A stretch of DNA of 64,000 bases from Nostocales cyanobacterium HT-58-2 (lineage in GTDB: Bacteria; Cyanobacteriota; Cyanobacteriia; Cyanobacteriales; Nostocaceae). The notes below the pieces were generated by a model. It saw only the letters and a list, made by a program, of their open reading frames with translations, made no database searches and was not told the DNA's origin. The DNA lies in assembly GCA_002163975.1 (NCBI GenBank), contig CP019636.1, positions 4,839,501 through 4,903,500 on the forward strand, given 5' to 3'. A program made the position numbers and the translations under genes. Each line of letters opens with the position of its first letter. The first letter of the stretch is position 1. This document shows, piece by piece, positions 54,607 to 63,465 of the stretch.

Positions 54607-54824
54607 TTTTCCTGCTCCAGTGTCTTTAGCTGTTGCTTAAGTTTGTCTAATTGACAAAAAATTTCATACGTTTGGGAGGCAACATCCATCAGTTGTTGAT
54701 AATTTGTCGGCAATCCCTCTGCCAAATCATGCAGATCCATTTTCATTTGACCTGCTTTACTATTGAGGCGTTTTATCTTAGTCTTAAGCTCCTCAATAGT
54801 AGATGTTTCTTCAGCTTGTGCCAT
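54603..54824 (-). CDS. CCE_0567-type (DUF683) nif-linked protein
   Basis: 73 aa from MAQAEETSTIEELKTK, preceded by AGGAGGTGTTA; a longer frame upstream lacks similarity. The body is a helical hairpin: KIKRLNSKAGQMKMDLHDLA, EGLPTNYQQLMDVA, YEIFCQLDKLKQQLK. Members of this family occur almost only in nif operons and can bind metal; role not established. Overlaps nifW by 4 bp. Confidence 0.85.
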   Translation of the reverse strand: MAQAEETSTIEELKTKIKRLNSKAGQMKMDLHDLAEGLPTNYQQLMDVASQTYEIFCQLDKLKQQLKTLEQEK

Positions 54825-54911
54825 TAACACCTCCTTTTTGTCTAAAAAAGAAGATGAAAGATAGAAGAGAAAATAATTTTTACTCTTCATTATTCAGTCA
54901 TCGCTCTTTTT

Positions 54912-55388
54912 TTAAATTCTTCCTACTTCAGGGAAACGCTGAGCTAAACTCACCCCGCTTTGTACAAACTTTTCTCCCTCTTCTGCCAATTTTTCCAAGG
55001 AGTCAAAGCCAAAGCGATGAGCATCTCGTAAAGTCTTTGCAACTAGTAAAAGGCGACCAGAGAAGACCAACGCCCAGCCAAATCCTTCATGGCTCAAATC
55101 AATCACAACCTGAGATAAAAGACCTGTTTCTTTTTCAATGCAAGCAGCTACAGCACGATAAAATGCCATAATTCGTGCTTGAGTGACCAGATCAACTTCG
55201 CCTTCAACAGGAATTTCTCGTTTCTTTTGCTTACTCACAATGAATGGTTTGAGTAGCAATTCATCCGACCAATTACGGTAAGTTCCATAAGTGTCTTGAC
55301 CCCGAAATTGTTGAATGATTGCCTTAAGAAAAGGTGAGTTTAATGTTTCTGTTGATGGAGTTCCATTTACATTATTAGTAAAACTCAT
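54912..55388 (-). CDS. NifX-associated protein (DUF269)
   Basis: 158 aa: PFLKAIIQQFRGQDTYGTYR, QARIMAFYRAVAACIEKETG, VIDLSHEGFGWALVFSGRLL, KTLRDAHRFGFDSLEKLAEE. Typical DUF269 protein found directly after nifX in most diazotrophs. Its ATG overlaps the nifX stop by 4 bp (ATGA), implying coupled translation. Confidence 0.9.
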   Translation of the reverse strand: MSFTNNVNGTPSTETLNSPFLKAIIQQFRGQDTYGTYRNWSDELLLKPFIVSKQKKREIPVEGEVDLVTQARIMAFYRAVAACIEKETGLLSQVVIDLSHEGFGWALVFSGRLLLVAKTLRDAHRFGFDSLEKLAEEGEKFVQSGVSLAQRFPEVGRI

Positions 55389-55798
55389 ACCGTTGCTTCC
55401 TCTTCCAACTCATCTTCAAAACTTTGGGGTTTTGCCTGTAAAGCTTTACGTAGCCAAGGTGGAGGATTACCTTTAAGTGTTTGCACCAGCTTGTTAAGAA
55501 TTTCGGCAATTTCTTCTTCTTCAGAACGCGCCTTCACTGGAGTTACACCCTTCTTAATTAACCGAGCTGCTGCACTACCTCCAATGGCTGCAACATAAAC
55601 AATCTTGCAGTCAACTAGTGCTTCAAGTTTTGGTGTGACTTTATCTTCATTACCATCTTGCTTCAGGTCACCATCAAAAGAAAGAGTTTCTAAAAACTGG
55701 TAACCTTCTTCAGAAATTTCATACACATCAATTTCTTTCGCCCATCCAAAATGAGCATTGATATGAACTCGGTCACTTGTTGTAAATGCAATCTTCAT
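55385..55798 (-). CDS. nifX: NifX, cofactor-binding protein
   Basis: 137 aa from MKIAFTTSDRVHINAHFGWA; seven further upstream codons are open but GAGGAGAATTAAGC before this ATG fixes the start. EIDVYEISEEGYQFLETLSF, DCKIVYVAAIGGSAAARLIK and PPWLRKALQ are family blocks. NifX holds NifB-co or related precursors during cofactor assembly. A close paralogue lies at 41648-42049. Confidence 0.92.
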   Translation of the reverse strand: MKIAFTTSDRVHINAHFGWAKEIDVYEISEEGYQFLETLSFDGDLKQDGNEDKVTPKLEALVDCKIVYVAAIGGSAAARLIKKGVTPVKARSEEEEIAEILNKLVQTLKGNPPPWLRKALQAKPQSFEDELEEEATV

Positions 55799-55897
55799 GC
55801 TTAATTCTCCTCTCCTCAAGTTATGAGTGATGAGTTATGAGTAGTAAATAAGCATTTACGACAACTCATAATTCATAACTCACAACTTACTTAAAAC

Positions 55898-57244
55898 TTA
55901 GATGTGTGAACTTAAAATCTCGAAGTTTCCTGGGTGCTGAACTTTCGCTTCCTCAGCTTGTAAAAAGATGTTCCCAATATCAAACAAAACTTGCATTGTG
56001 CCTCGGTAACCAACTTTAGTAAATAGACCATTACCAACGCGGTCAAAAATAGGGAAGCCTTGACGATAAAGAGGAATTCCTAATCGATTGGCTACAGGCA
56101 CTATGTGGGAGTTACCAATGAGCAAATCAGAACCTAACGCAAGTTGCTCAAAGTCCTCTAAATCACCGATGGTGACACTACTGATAGGAAGTTTTTCCAG
56201 CACAGGAGAACGTGTTGTCGTCACTGCGCCATGAATTTCAGCACCCATCGATCGCAAGAAATAAACTGTTGAGCACAGTAAGTCTGGTTCCAGCGCCACG
56301 GACACTCGTTTGCAACCAAAGTAAAAGTGAGTATCTAACATGGCATCTTGCAACTGGCGACGTTGGCGACGGTATTTCTCTGGTACACTAGTACCACTTA
56401 AGTCTGCCAACGCTTGCAAAAAACTGTCTACTGGTTCTAATCCAGTCAGTTCGCCAAACACCTCGTAGGGAATGGCAAAGCGCTCATGCAAGATTTGCGC
56501 TGCACCCCGCATACTTTCACCGAGAGCTAAGGTGAACACAGAATTACCAATCTCTCGGAGTTCTGTCAAACTTGTCCCACAAGCTGTGATAGGACTGTAA
56601 GAGTCTTCTAAATGACCGTCGAGAGAAGCAGAAAGGTCAGGGACGACAATTGGTTTCAATCCAAAAGAGGTGACAATCTCTTTTATCTCCTCTACATCTC
56701 CAGGCGTAAAGGCAGAACTAGGCAAAATGACAATTTGCGTAGGACAAGGATCTTGCTTATCACTTTTTTGGGCAAGTTCTTTAACAATGCTCTCAACAGC
56801 CGCAGCATAGCCATCCTGCAACGTGCCTTTAAAATCAGGAGACGAAACCAACACAATTGGTAGATGATCCAGTTCTGGGTGGCGATCGCGAATTTCCCGA
56901 AGAAATCGCGGCATATCATCCCCTCTGGTTTCCGTCAGTGCAGTCGTACACAAGCCAATGATTTCTGGTTTTGACCTCTCGGCTATGGTGAGAATTGCTT
57001 GTTCAACATTCTCCTCCCCACCCAAGATAGTGCTCACTTCCGTCATCGCTGTGGTAGAAAGGGGAATCGACTCACAGAAATGCTTTACCAGCATGGATTT
57101 GGCAAAAGCAGTACAGCCTTGGGAACCGTGAAACAGAGGTATTATTCCCTTCAAGCCCAATAAAGCTAAAGCAGCACCCAAAGGTTGACTGAGCTTAAGC
57201 GGATTCACGGCTACTGATGAGTTTGTCACTGTGACAATTGCCAT
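55898..57244 (-). CDS. nifN: NifN, cofactor scaffold subunit
   Basis: 448 aa from MAIVTVTNSSVAVNPLKLSQ; the frame is open further upstream but there overlaps nifE. VNPLKLSQPLGAALALLGLK, PLFHGSQGCTAFAKSMLVKH, CTTALTETRGDD, VALEPDLLCSTVYFLRSMGA, GIPLYRQGFPIFDRVG mark NifN. With NifE it forms the scaffold that matures FeMo-co. Its ATG overlaps the nifE TGA by one base (TGATG), with GGAGGTGAGC as ribosome site lying inside the nifE tail. Confidence 0.92.
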   Translation of the reverse strand: MAIVTVTNSSVAVNPLKLSQPLGAALALLGLKGIIPLFHGSQGCTAFAKSMLVKHFCESIPLSTTAMTEVSTILGGEENVEQAILTIAERSKPEIIGLCTTALTETRGDDMPRFLREIRDRHPELDHLPIVLVSSPDFKGTLQDGYAAAVESIVKELAQKSDKQDPCPTQIVILPSSAFTPGDVEEIKEIVTSFGLKPIVVPDLSASLDGHLEDSYSPITACGTSLTELREIGNSVFTLALGESMRGAAQILHERFAIPYEVFGELTGLEPVDSFLQALADLSGTSVPEKYRRQRRQLQDAMLDTHFYFGCKRVSVALEPDLLCSTVYFLRSMGAEIHGAVTTTRSPVLEKLPISSVTIGDLEDFEQLALGSDLLIGNSHIVPVANRLGIPLYRQGFPIFDRVGNGLFTKVGYRGTMQVLFDIGNIFLQAEEAKVQHPGNFEILSSHI

Positions 57245-58767
57245 CAGCTCACCTCCTGTAGGAGGGATGGGGAAGTAGAGGGAGTGAAGGAAGATAGAGA
57301 AGAAGAGGTAATATTTTCTCCCCTGCTCCCCTGCTCCCCTGCTCCCCTGCTCACGCCAGGTGCTACAACGGGGGAAACCCCCGCAACGCACTGGCTCTCC
57401 TGTTCCCACGGTGCAGGCTTGCGTACTTGTTCCCACACAGGGCTGTAGAGGGCTTCATACAGTTCTCGTGCCATCTCGAGCATTCCTTCATAGCCTGCAT
57501 ATGGATGATGGCGTTCTTGGTTGATGTGTAGGAAAGGAATTCGAGCTTTCAAAGCAGTGTATTGATTGCGACCTCCAGCAATCAACATATCAGCTTTGGT
57601 TTCCTTGATAATCCGCAGAAGTTCCTTGGGACTTTCTTGTTCAAGCATAACGCCATCCTGACCCAGCAACTTCTTGATTCGGGCTTTATCTTCCTCAGTA
57701 CTTTTTCGAGTACTGGTAGCAACCACTTCCATGCCCAAATCTTTAGCTGCTGAGATGATTGACCAACTCTTCACCCCCCCAGTATAAAGAACAACACGTT
57801 TACCTTTGAGTTTCTCACGATAGGGAGCCAAAGCCACATCCAGAGCAGCAGTTTCTGCAGCAATCAGCTTTTCTGTACGCTCTTGTAAATTGTGATCGCC
57901 CAACTTCGCCGCAATGTTCCGCAAACAGCGGTTCATGTCTTCCACACCGTAGAAGGACTCTTCAATGTAGGGGATACCGTAGCGCTCTTCCATTTTTGTT
58001 GCCATATTCAGGAGAGCTTTTGAGCAAATCATCACATTGAGCTTGGCACGGTGAGCAGAACAGATATCCTTGTAGCGACCATCGCCCGTAATTTTTGCTA
58101 GAACTCGTATACCTAATTTCTCAAACAGTGGCAAAACACTCCACATTTCCCCGGCGATATTGTACTCACCGATGAGGTTAATGTCATAAGGTGTGGTGAA
58201 TTCAGGCTCAACTGTACCTACAACATAATCTAGCAAAGCTTCACCAGCAAGACGATTGCCAAAATTCTTGCTACCAATGAACCCTGGAGCATTCACAGGG
58301 ATAACAGGAGTTCCCGTTTTCTCAGCAGCAGTTCTGCAAACAGCATCTATATCTTCACCAATCAAAGCAGTCACACAGGTGGAGTAGACAAACACAGCAG
58401 CGGGTTTGTACCGTTTTTCTACTTCCAAAATGGCTTTGTACAGCTTTTTTTCTCCACCAAAGATGACATCATTCTCACTTAAATCAGTGGTAAAGCCTGT
58501 TTTGTAGAGGGTTGGACCTGAAGAAAAGCTACCGCGACTTCCCCAAGAGTTACCAGAGCAGGCGATCGGTCCGTGGACTAAATGAGCAGCATCAGTGATA
58601 GGTACCAGGGCAATCATTGCACCATCAAAGGCACAACCGCCTTGAGCTGCTCCCGGCTTGGGTTGTTGTGTACAAGACTTATTTTTCTTGTCTCCATGCT
58701 TATTTTTATTGTGTTCACACCCAGGTTGAGTGAGCAACTCGTTAATTTTGTTTTGGGTGATTTTCAT
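57244..58767 (-). CDS. nifE: NifE, cofactor scaffold subunit, with repeat-derived C-terminal tail
   Basis: 507 aa. PGAAQGGCAFDGAMIALVPI, AHLVHGPIACSGNSWG, VIFGGEKKLYKAI, LIGEYNIAGEMWSVLPLFEK, EESFYGVEDMNRCLRN and LYSPVWEQVRKPAPW identify NifE, partner of NifN. After PAPW about 50 residues (QCVAGVSPVVAPG, SRGAGEQGSRGEN, SSSLSSFTPSTSPS) are encoded by GC-rich and octamer repeat DNA and are absent from the copy at 42122-43534. The tail keeps the frame so that nifE still ends at the nifN start. Confidence 0.92.
   Translation of the reverse strand: MKITQNKINELLTQPGCEHNKNKHGDKKNKSCTQQPKPGAAQGGCAFDGAMIALVPITDAAHLVHGPIACSGNSWGSRGSFSSGPTLYKTGFTTDLSENDVIFGGEKKLYKAILEVEKRYKPAAVFVYSTCVTALIGEDIDAVCRTAAEKTGTPVIPVNAPGFIGSKNFGNRLAGEALLDYVVGTVEPEFTTPYDINLIGEYNIAGEMWSVLPLFEKLGIRVLAKITGDGRYKDICSAHRAKLNVMICSKALLNMATKMEERYGIPYIEESFYGVEDMNRCLRNIAAKLGDHNLQERTEKLIAAETAALDVALAPYREKLKGKRVVLYTGGVKSWSIISAAKDLGMEVVATSTRKSTEEDKARIKKLLGQDGVMLEQESPKELLRIIKETKADMLIAGGRNQYTALKARIPFLHINQERHHPYAGYEGMLEMARELYEALYSPVWEQVRKPAPWEQESQCVAGVSPVVAPGVSRGAGEQGSRGENITSSSLSSFTPSTSPSLLQEVS
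57318..57352. repeat. Octanucleotide tandem repeat inside nifE
   Basis: Four full copies plus three bases of CTCCCCTG on the plus strand. It encodes the RGAGEQGSRG part of the NifE tail. Eight is not a multiple of three, so gain or loss of one copy would shift the frame of the nifE tail and its distance to the nifN start. Confidence 0.8.
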
Positions 58768-58810
58768 TTCTTTCCTCGTATAGGATAGAGCATAATGAAT
58801 TGTTAGTTGT

Positions 58811-58932
58811 TAAGTAGGCAGACAGAATTTTTTTGTAGGATGCGTTAGGCGTAGCCGTAACGCATCAATTGTTTGAGCAGCATGGGTACTCAAAGGCTAC
58901 ACATCCTACATTTCTTTACCTCGAGCTACTTA
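58811..58932 (+). repeat. 122-bp MITE, copy B (inverted partner at 29765-29886)
   Basis: It begins TAAGTAGGCAGACAGAA and ends TCGAGCTACTTA, the ends being imperfect inverted repeats. Shares GTAGGATGCG, GTAACGCATCAATTG, CAGCATGGGT and CATCCTACATTT with copy A. It lies in the 250-bp spacer between nifE and the Mo_nitro_C gene. Confidence 0.8.
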
Positions 58933-59017
58933 GTAGTTGTTAATTGTTACTTTTTAGCTGTTAGCAGTTAGCTGTTATTTTCTCAATAAAGACTAACCTC
59001 TAACAAATCACTAATGA

Positions 59018-59344
59018 CTAGCAAATGTATTTTGTAACATCCTCTCCACACTCATCAGCTAGGTAAGATAATGCTCGAAAACGCAACCCCACAAAATTGT
59101 CGTACAAGGGATTGAGTTTACATAATGCAGGAATGTAGAAAGTTCGTCCAAATAATTTAAAATTTCGCTCAAAGGGGCAACAACAAGGAATTATTTGGCA
59201 AATGAGATGAGCAAGGCGAGCATTTTTTACTTGAATTCCATCCACCAAACGACGCAAAGGATATAATAAATCAAATGAGCCGGATTTTTTATAAGTAGGT
59301 GGATGGGGATTCGGGTGATTATGAGTGTGAGTTATAGTTTTCAT
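59018..59344 (-). CDS. Mo-dependent nitrogenase C-terminus family protein (Mo_nitro_C)
   Basis: 108 aa from MKTITHTHNHPNP; a Met five codons earlier is possible, but GGAG sits 10 bp before this one. The C-terminal 80 residues match the family: VKNARLAHLICQIIPCCCPF, ERNFKLFGRTFYIPALCKLN, PLYDNFVGLRFRALSYLADE, CGEDV. The N-terminus is His/Pro-rich (THTHNHPNPHPP). Family members sit between nifK and nifE in cyanobacteria; function unknown. Confidence 0.82.
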   Translation of the reverse strand: MKTITHTHNHPNPHPPTYKKSGSFDLLYPLRRLVDGIQVKNARLAHLICQIIPCCCPFERNFKLFGRTFYIPALCKLNPLYDNFVGLRFRALSYLADECGEDVTKYIC

Positions 59345-59566
59345 AGTAAATAACTCCATAACTCAAGAAAAAGGTAAAAGGAATTGGGAAGTTAGATGAG
59401 GAATTGGTAATTTTGGAATTGTGAGTACTTAGTTGTTATTCGTCATTCATTGGTTCTTTGTCATTGCAAATAACGACTAATAACTAATGACTCACCTCTA
59501 ACCAATCCTTTCATCCTTCTGCCTTTTCCTTTTCCTTTATTGGCACGTCGCAGGTTAATGTACTTC

Positions 59567-61102
59567 CTAACGAATCAAGTCGTAGGAAATATCTGTCTTA
59601 GAAGGAATGTTAGTGTTGTGATCGATTTCCTCGAAGATTGTGTTAACAACCCAGTTGAGCAGGTTGATCACACCTTGATAACCGATGGTGGAGTAACGAT
59701 GCAGGTGGTGGCGGTCCATGATGGGATAGCCAATTCTCACGAGGGGCACCTTGCAATCGCGCCACAGGTACTTACCGTAGGAGTTACCAATGAGCAGGTC
59801 TACAGGTTCGGTAAACAGGAGAGAACGTAAATGCCACAGGTCTTTACCAGGCCAGATGGTAGCACTCTTGCCGAAGGGGCTAGATTCTAGCAACTGTTTA
59901 AGTTCTTTCTCAAACTCATCGTTGGAGTTGTGGACAAGAATATGCACAGGCTCAGCACCCATTTCCAGCATGAAGCCCACTACACTGTACACAAGATCTG
60001 GATCGCCGTAGATAGCGAAGCGCTTGCCGTGAACCCAGGCATGGGAGTCAGTCATTGCATCCACTGCCCGACCGCGTTCAATTTCAAGTTCTTCGGGAAT
60101 GGGTTTACCAGTCAGTTCACTGAGTTTGACCAGGAATTCATCAGTACCCTTGATACCCCAAGGACGAGAAACGACAACCTCTTGCTTCCACTCTTTGGCG
60201 ATGTAATCGCGGGTCTTGGGAGTAGAGTGTGCTTGTAGAGCAACTGTAGCTTTAGCATTAATTGAATCTGCTGCTTCTTCCAGGGGAGTACCACCTGGAT
60301 ACATATCAAACTCACCTGTGTTGGGTGAATCCAGATAGTCGCTGTTATCAGCCAAGATGGTATAGTCGATACCCATCAGGTTGCAAATCCGCTTGATTTC
60401 CCGGTTATTACCAACATAGGTGTCAAAGCCAGGGATGAAGTTGATTTTGCCATTGCTAGTTTCTTTCTTCTTACCCGCAGTTAGGTTAGAAAGAATACCC
60501 TTCATCATGTTGTCGTAGCCTGTGATGTGGGAACCGACAAAGCTAGGAGTGTGAGCAAAAGGTACTGGGAAATTTTCAGGAACTGAACCCGCATTCTTGG
60601 CGTTGGTGATAAAAGCACCCAAGTCATCACCGATAACCTCTGCCATACAGGTAGTGCAGACAGCAATCATCTTGGGCTTGTAGAGTTGGTAGGAGTTTGC
60701 CAAGCCGTCAATCATGTTTTGCAGTCCACCGAACACTGCTGCGTCTTCAGTCATTGAGGAAGACACGCCAGAAAACGGTTCTTTGTAATGGCGGGTTAGG
60801 TGGGTACGGAAGTAAGCAACGCAACCTTGGGAACCTTGAACAAAGGGTAGAGTGCCTTCAAAACCAACAGCAGCGAAGATTGCTCCCAATGGTTGGCAGC
60901 CTTTAGCAGGGTTAACGGTCAATGCCTCACGGGCGAAGTTCTTTTCACGATACTCCCAAGTCTTCGTCCATTCTGCAACCCTTTTTACTTCTTCAGGGTC
61001 GTGTCCGTTTTCAAATTGCTTTTTGTTCTCAAACAGCTCTTGGTACTCTGGCTGGTGAAACAGTTCGACGTGATCTTGAATTTTTTCCGGATTCTGAGGC
61101 AT
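59567..61102 (-). CDS. nifK: Nitrogenase MoFe protein beta subunit
   Basis: 511 aa. MPQNPEKIQDHVELFHQPEY, LTVNPAKGCQPLGAIFAAVG, FVQGSQGCVAYFRTHLTRHY and CTTCMAEVIGDDLG carry the three P-cluster cysteines. FSGVSSSMTEDAAVFGG and RVGYP-type closing blocks (PLVRIGYPIMDRHHLHRYST) are standard. With NifD it makes the alpha2beta2 enzyme. Full length with no lesion, unlike vnfK. Confidence 0.95.
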   Translation of the reverse strand: MPQNPEKIQDHVELFHQPEYQELFENKKQFENGHDPEEVKRVAEWTKTWEYREKNFAREALTVNPAKGCQPLGAIFAAVGFEGTLPFVQGSQGCVAYFRTHLTRHYKEPFSGVSSSMTEDAAVFGGLQNMIDGLANSYQLYKPKMIAVCTTCMAEVIGDDLGAFITNAKNAGSVPENFPVPFAHTPSFVGSHITGYDNMMKGILSNLTAGKKKETSNGKINFIPGFDTYVGNNREIKRICNLMGIDYTILADNSDYLDSPNTGEFDMYPGGTPLEEAADSINAKATVALQAHSTPKTRDYIAKEWKQEVVVSRPWGIKGTDEFLVKLSELTGKPIPEELEIERGRAVDAMTDSHAWVHGKRFAIYGDPDLVYSVVGFMLEMGAEPVHILVHNSNDEFEKELKQLLESSPFGKSATIWPGKDLWHLRSLLFTEPVDLLIGNSYGKYLWRDCKVPLVRIGYPIMDRHHLHRYSTIGYQGVINLLNWVVNTIFEEIDHNTNIPSKTDISYDLIR

Positions 61103-61286
61103 TTCTCTATCTCCAAGCGTGCTGTAATTGTTAACTGGTCGAGGATTGAGGATTCAAGGCAATGAGGAGTGCATAACCAGAGTTGGGAGCGGGGAGTGGG
61201 AAGTGGTGAGTAAAAATTCCCTACTTTCTACTCCCCCCTGGGGTTTTCACCCCAGGTTATTCCTGCGTCTTTTTTCTCCCATTGCT

Positions 61287-61437
61287 TTAGGCGATCGCCT
61301 TAGCTCCAGCTTTAGCTTTAGCGTTCTTATTCCAAGGAGCGCCGATTAATCCCCAAGTGGGGCTATTGAGAGCTAAATCCATGTCGCGGGCAAAGATAGC
61401 GAAGCCGTCATAGCCGTGATAAGGACCGGAGTAATCC
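61287..61437 (-). CDS. nifD: nifD 3' end only, interrupted by the nifD element
   Basis: 49 codons to TAA at 61287: DYSGPYHGYDGFAIFARDMD, LALNSPTWGLIGAPWNKNAK and an Ala/Lys-rich tail. This is the last tenth of the MoFe alpha subunit. The frame ends at the 11-bp core at 61427-61437, where element DNA begins. The remaining roughly 430 codons must lie beyond the right edge and would be rejoined by excision in heterocysts (known in Anabaena). Confidence 0.93.
61427..61437. other. nifD-element core recombination site
   Basis: CGGAGTAATCC, read on the other strand as GGATTACTCCG, is the 11-bp directly repeated site at the ends of the Anabaena nifD element. It lies exactly at the boundary between nifD coding sequence and non-coding DNA. 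The matching distal copy is expected outside the window. Confidence 0.92.
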
Positions 61438-61555
61438 TTTTTATGATTTAATAGCTCTAAATAGCCTAATGTTTGCAGTAAGCAATGTCAGCCATAAACA
61501 CTGTTCGCTGATAACACATTTATTTTTAGGCTAAATATAGGCTAAAAACACAACG

Positions 61556-62974
61556 ATGTATAACTCGGGTAAAGACAAGTATCAACAAGCTTTTGCAGAC
61601 TTGCAACCAGTTTCGTCTACTGATGGCAGTTTTCTTGGTTCAAGTCTGCAAGCGCAGCAGCAGAGAAAACACATGAGAACAAAAGTACTACAAGAATTAG
61701 AGAAAGTTAATCAACGTTTGAAGTCTGCAAAGACAAAAGTCACAATTAGGGAATCAAATGGAAGTCTGCAGTTACGTGCTACGTTACCACTTAAACCGGG
61801 AGATAAGGACAACAACGGAACTGCGAGAAAGCAATACAATATAAGTTTGAATATTCCCGCCAACTTGGATGGACTTAAGACGGCTGAGGAAGAAGCATAC
61901 GAATTAGGGAAATTAATTGCTCGAAAAACCTTTGAGTGGAATGATAAATATTTAGGAAGCGAGGCAATTAAAAAAGATTTTAAAACAATAGGAGAATTAC
62001 TTGAACAATTTGAGGATGAGTATTTTAAAACTCATAAACGAACGACGAAAAGTGAGCATACTTTTTTTTATTACTTTTCTCGAACAAAGCGATTCACTAA
62101 TCCTCAAGATTTAGCAACTTCTGACAATCTGATAAGTTCAATTGAAAAAGTTGATAAAGAATGGGCTAAATATAATGCGGCTAGAGCGATATCTGCGTTC
62201 TGTCTAACATTCAAAATTGAGATTGATTTATCTAAATATTCCAAAATGCCGGAGAACAATTCCCGGAATATACCGACTGATTCTGAAATATGTGCAGGAA
62301 TTCTCAAGTTTGAAGATTACCTCAATACCAGAGGGAACCAAGTTAATCAAAATGTTCAAGATAGCTGGCAGCTTTGGCGATGGGCTTACGGAATGTTAGC
62401 AGTTTTTGGTTTACGACCACGGGAACTTTTTATTAATCCTGATATTAATTGGTGGTTAAGCCAAGAGAATGCAGACTTGACATGGAAAGTCCATAAAGAT
62501 TGTAAGACTGGGGAAAGGGAAGCATTACCGTTACATAAACAATGGATTGAAGATTTTGATTTAAGAAATCCTAAATATTTAGAGATGTTGGCAACAGCAA
62601 TTAGTAAAAAAGATAGTACTAATCATGCAGACATAACAGCATTAACACAACGAGTCAGTTGGTGGTTCCGCAAAATTGGATTAAATTTTAAACCGTATGA
62701 TTTACGTCATGCTTGGGCGATTCGGGCACATATTTTAGGAATACCAATCAAAGCAGCAGCAGATAATTTAGGGCACAGTATGCAAGTTCACACTCAAACT
62801 TATCAGCGTTGGTTCTCGCTCGATATGCGGAAGTTAGCAATGAATCAAGCTTTGACTAAGAAGAATGAGATTGAGTTTATTAAAGAAGAAAATGCCAAGC
62901 TGAAGATGGAGAATGAAAAGTTGAAGCTGGAGATTGAAAAGTTGAAAATGGAGTTGGTATATAAGCGTAATTGA
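61556..62974 (+). CDS. xisA: XisA, site-specific tyrosine recombinase for nifD element excision
   Basis: 472 aa. YQQAFADLQPVSSTDGSFLG, SSLQAQQQRKHMRTKVLQEL and NLDGLKTAEEEAYELGKLIA closely match Anabaena XisA as I know it. Catalytic region: FGLRPRELF (first Arg), YDLRHAWAIRAHI (second Arg region) and MQVHTQTYQRWF (nucleophile Tyr). The C-terminus is a heptad-like coiled coil (ENAKLKMENEKLKLEIEKLK). It cuts and rejoins nifD at the 11-bp core during heterocyst development. Confidence 0.95.
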   Translation: MYNSGKDKYQQAFADLQPVSSTDGSFLGSSLQAQQQRKHMRTKVLQELEKVNQRLKSAKTKVTIRESNGSLQLRATLPLKPGDKDNNGTARKQYNISLNIPANLDGLKTAEEEAYELGKLIARKTFEWNDKYLGSEAIKKDFKTIGELLEQFEDEYFKTHKRTTKSEHTFFYYFSRTKRFTNPQDLATSDNLISSIEKVDKEWAKYNAARAISAFCLTFKIEIDLSKYSKMPENNSRNIPTDSEICAGILKFEDYLNTRGNQVNQNVQDSWQLWRWAYGMLAVFGLRPRELFINPDINWWLSQENADLTWKVHKDCKTGEREALPLHKQWIEDFDLRNPKYLEMLATAISKKDSTNHADITALTQRVSWWFRKIGLNFKPYDLRHAWAIRAHILGIPIKAAADNLGHSMQVHTQTYQRWFSLDMRKLAMNQALTKKNEIEFIKEENAKLKMENEKLKLEIEKLKMELVYKRN

Positions 62975-63465
62975 ATTGTCTTCGCTAATCAGGGACTTCA
63001 ATAAAAAATATCCAATTACATAAAAATATCCACTTATATAGGGTGTGTTAAGGCATTCCTCCTAACAGACCACAATAATGGCGTTTTAGGCTTTTGGCGA
63101 TAATGTTGAGATTGGTGACGCGAGCAGTAATTGTCAAAAATCAAGTTTGAAAATCTATCAAAATACGTACGCATAATTAAAGATTTTCGTCAATGCGTAA
63201 GTTCTAGGATTAACAAATAATCAATTAAGTTGGAGAGATTTACTAGTAGTTTCAATTCTAAAAAGTGGTTGATAGAGTGACCTCCACCCGTTGGTAGAGA
63301 CTACTGGGAATCGGAAGTGGGGAACCGGGTTATAGAGCGTACACACAAATTAACTCCCCCTGAGAAAACATGGGTATTTTTTCTTTTATCAAGTTTATGA
63401 GAGATTATGAAGTTTTGTAATGAAAAGTGTACTTTTATTTCTAATTAATTATTTCAGTGAGAAAA
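62975..63465. other. 491-bp spacer inside the nifD element, nothing identified
   Basis: AT-rich, no open frame above noise. A GAGACTACTGGGAATCGG and GGAACCGGG stretch near 63295-63330 is slightly GC-richer. No RNA gene or repeat recognised. Confidence 0.4.

Noticed and set aside
57318..57352. CRISPR-like array
   Set aside because: Head-to-tail octamers without spacers; a simple tandem repeat. No CRISPR array was seen anywhere in the window.
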